A stretch of DNA of 35,833 nucleotides from a virus: the IMG/VR virus record IMGVR_UViG_3300045918_000033, positions 1 through 35,833 of that record. One strand, given 5' to 3'. This document shows positions 33,994-35,833 of the stretch, one piece after another. The notes under the pieces are model-generated. The model ran no database searches. It saw only the letters and a list, made by a program, of their open reading frames with translations, and was not told the DNA's origin. The translations under genes and the position numbers were made by a program. Numbering within the stretch: the stretch's first letter is position 1; each line of letters starts with the position of its first letter.

Positions 33994-34950
33994 ATGGCAC
34001 TCCCATTCGTAAACGGAACAGTTTTACAAGCAGCAGATTTAAACCTTTTGACGGCTAACGGCTCATCCTACGCTGGCACGGCAGGCGGAACAGTAGACGC
34101 TATCACTTTAACCGTGTCCCCTGCTCCAGCTAGTTACGCGGCTATTGTTGGCAACCAGTACCAGTTCAAATCCTCCGGAGCTAACACGATCAGCCCAACG
34201 ATCAACATCAACGGACTCGGTGCGCTTGCTACTACGATGGGTAGCGTTGCGCTCCCTGCTGGCGGGTTGATAAGTGGTAACTGGTACAACGCTTTTGTTG
34301 AGAGCGCTACTAGTATTAGAGTTGCTCCGATGGATGCGGCTAGCGTTAACGGGGATTCGCTTATCGGAGATTACTCTGTAGGTGGGGTACTCACGGTTGG
34401 GAGTGGGGCAACCGGGTCGGTCTTGCGACCATATACGGGTGGTAGTTCGGCTGCAATTTACAGTGCGAATGTTACTCCAGCAAATGGGAATTTTGCGTTT
34501 ACCACCACGGGTAATGTAACTAACCTGAACGGGGCAACAGATTCTCAGTTGATGGTAAACAGCACCGCAATAGTGCACGCAACATCAACAGGTGCTGCAG
34601 TAACAGGTACGCTGTCCGCAACAAAAGGGGTAGTCACTAACGTAGTCACCATCGCAGATACCGGAACTGCTCCAGTTAATGCTGACATCACTGACTTGTA
34701 CGAGATAACAGCACTGGCTCAAGCACTCACCTTTGCAGCTCCAACGGGTACGCCACTCAATGGACAAGGATTGATGTACCGCATCAAGGACGTTACCGCT
34801 GCGCGTGCGCTGGCGTTTAATGCGATCTTCGTGCCTGCAGGTGTTGCACTTCCGACTACCACTGTGCTGGGTAAATGGATGCACCTTGCCTTTATCTACA
34901 ACACCACACTGGTTAAGTGGCAATTTATTGCAGTGGCACAGGAGGCATAA
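33994..34950 (+). CDS. Tail fibre-like protein, 318 residues
   Basis: It is rich in Thr, Ala, Gly and Ser and beta-like throughout. The opening, PFVNGTVLQAADLNLLT, resembles the attachment start of phage fibres; the middle (about 130-215) has repeated VTGTLSATKGVV and NLNGATDSQLMV stretches like shaft segments of fibre proteins. The end, GKWMHLAFIYNTTLVKWQFI, is typical of fibre C-terminal domains of this type. AGGAG lies before the ATG. A specific ligand cannot be named. Confidence 0.65.
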   Translation: MALPFVNGTVLQAADLNLLTANGSSYAGTAGGTVDAITLTVSPAPASYAAIVGNQYQFKSSGANTISPTININGLGALATTMGSVALPAGGLISGNWYNAFVESATSIRVAPMDAASVNGDSLIGDYSVGGVLTVGSGATGSVLRPYTGGSSAAIYSANVTPANGNFAFTTTGNVTNLNGATDSQLMVNSTAIVHATSTGAAVTGTLSATKGVVTNVVTIADTGTAPVNADITDLYEITALAQALTFAAPTGTPLNGQGLMYRIKDVTAARALAFNAIFVPAGVALPTTTVLGKWMHLAFIYNTTLVKWQFIAVAQEA

Positions 34951-35633
34951 TGAGGCCAGCTAAGATGATGGCTATGATGCCTAGGGCGGCTGGGGCATCT
35001 CTGTGGTCACAAGTAGTGCTGCAACTGGCTAACGACAGCGCAGCGAATGGGTCTAGTGTCTTTGTTGACCAGTCCAGCTTTGCCAGAACAGTGACAGCAA
35101 CTGGAGTTTCCTACTCCAATGTAACGCCCCCAACAGGACTTACAACTTGGGCAAATTTTGCCTTAGCAACTGGAGTGCTCACCACTCCACACCAGGCGAA
35201 TCTCCAACTTACAGGAGATTTCACTGTTGAGTTTACGTCAAATTCTGCAACGATAACTACAGGAAACTTCATTATTCTGAATAAAGCACCAGCTATTACA
35301 ACTTCATATATCCAAATCTATTTGGGTAGTTTATATGTGAAGGATTCTACAGGGGCATCTGTATTTGGGGGACTCCCCTTAGGATTGGCAAACAGCACAA
35401 CATTCAATATTGCTATTTCAAGAGTAGGCTCTACTTACTACGCACACGCAAATGGCATCTTAAAAGCTACCGCAGCCGGCGCTGGTTTTGGGGATGCAGT
35501 AAGTAATTTTGTTTTCGGCACTCTTGTTTACAACACCCCTGAGTATATGGGTTCTGTACGAATTACCAATGGAGTTGCAAGATACGGCAATGCTAATTAC
35601 ACCCCACCAACTCTACCTCTACCTACAGCTTAA
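34950..35633 (+). CDS. LamG/concanavalin-like protein, probable host-binding
   Basis: I start this protein at the ATG at 34950 (TAATG with the preceding stop, GGAGG just before); an upstream in-frame ATG at 34917 would overlap the previous gene and lacks a signal. The 227-residue product opens with a Met-rich MRPAKMMAMMPRAAG, then a LamG-type jelly roll: VVLQLANDSAANGSSVFVDQ, ARTVTATGVSYSN, LTGDFTVEFTSN, and GSVRITNGVARYG near the end. Such domains bind sugars. Similar proteins are common downstream of phage fibres. Confidence 0.7.
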   Translation: MRPAKMMAMMPRAAGASLWSQVVLQLANDSAANGSSVFVDQSSFARTVTATGVSYSNVTPPTGLTTWANFALATGVLTTPHQANLQLTGDFTVEFTSNSATITTGNFIILNKAPAITTSYIQIYLGSLYVKDSTGASVFGGLPLGLANSTTFNIAISRVGSTYYAHANGILKATAAGAGFGDAVSNFVFGTLVYNTPEYMGSVRITNGVARYGNANYTPPTLPLPTA

Positions 35634-35643
35634 GGAGAATTAA

Positions 35644-35833
35644 ATGTACATGAAAAACGGTTTACCTATTACTGAATCAATTGAGATTAACGAGGTTGTG
35701 TATCCACCCAACTTCTGGGCACAGGCTAACACTCAGATGCTGGCAGATTGTGGCGTATCTTACGCTGATGACCCTGTGCCGGTAATGCCAGTTCCTACCG
35801 CGCGCGAGATTGCACTGGGGCAAATTCCTCCGC
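35644..35833 (+). CDS. Tail-fibre-associated protein, cut by window end
   Basis: The ATG at 35644 follows AAGGAG (35632-35637) and opens a frame of 63 codons to the window edge with no stop. It begins MYMKNGLPITESIEINEVVY, then PPNFWAQANTQMLADCGVS, resembling the N-terminal part of small phage fibre-assembly or fibre-associated proteins. The function cannot be settled from this fragment. Confidence 0.6.
   Translation, partial: MYMKNGLPITESIEINEVVYPPNFWAQANTQMLADCGVSYADDPVPVMPVPTAREIALGQIPP

Noticed and set aside
34108-34578. 156-codon minus-strand frame in a fibre gene
   Set aside because: Antisense of a Thr/Ala-rich gene; Arg/Ser-rich product, no motif and no Shine-Dalgarno.

Overview
The window is the late structural region of a tailed double-stranded DNA phage with a long, flexible, siphovirus-type tail. 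It runs from just upstream of a probable small terminase gene to the tail-fibre genes and is cut off inside the last gene. The host is most likely a Gram-negative proteobacterium. I infer this from a lambda-type M-L-K-I-J tail tip, close matches to sigma70 promoters (TTGAC-N17-TATAAT type), Shine-Dalgarno starts, and a distal small membrane protein of a kind I recall from proteobacterial phages. No genus can be named. No tRNA, integrase, CRISPR array or insertion sequence was seen.

Layout. 1-483: non-coding leader with seven 9-bp direct repeats and a near-consensus promoter. 484-4276: small terminase, then an accessory cassette: small membrane peptide, TPR glycosyltransferase, 27-residue membrane peptide, FkbM-type methyltransferase, short cytosine-MTase-like protein, GIY-YIG endonuclease. 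4320-5728: promoter, large terminase and a two-way terminator. 5733-7397: a homing-type endonuclease on the minus strand with its own promoter. 7485-11179: HNH protein, portal, fused protease-scaffold-capsid gene, terminator. 11244-15236: head-tail connector, unknown neck protein, tail terminator, T5 pb6-like tube protein. 15262-20973: G and G-T chaperones made by a -1 frameshift, then a 1631-residue tape measure. 21043-29984: lambda-like M, L, K, I and a J that is split into two genes. 29984-35833: tail fibres and lectin-like proteins of different base composition.

How it works together. TerS and TerL package DNA through the portal into a capsid built from a self-cleaving fusion protein. The connector, neck protein and tail terminator join head to tail. 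The tube protein, guided by G/G-T chaperones and tape measure, makes the shaft. M, L, K, I and J make the tip, and the last genes supply host-binding parts. Extra beta-rich domains appear inserted into the tube protein, the Fe-S tip protein L and (twice) gpJ. Hairpins follow most of the highly expressed structural genes. The region to about 30.5 kb is poor in GATC and rich in CTAG and CTA leucine codons; the distal fibre region is not, which suggests it was acquired separately.
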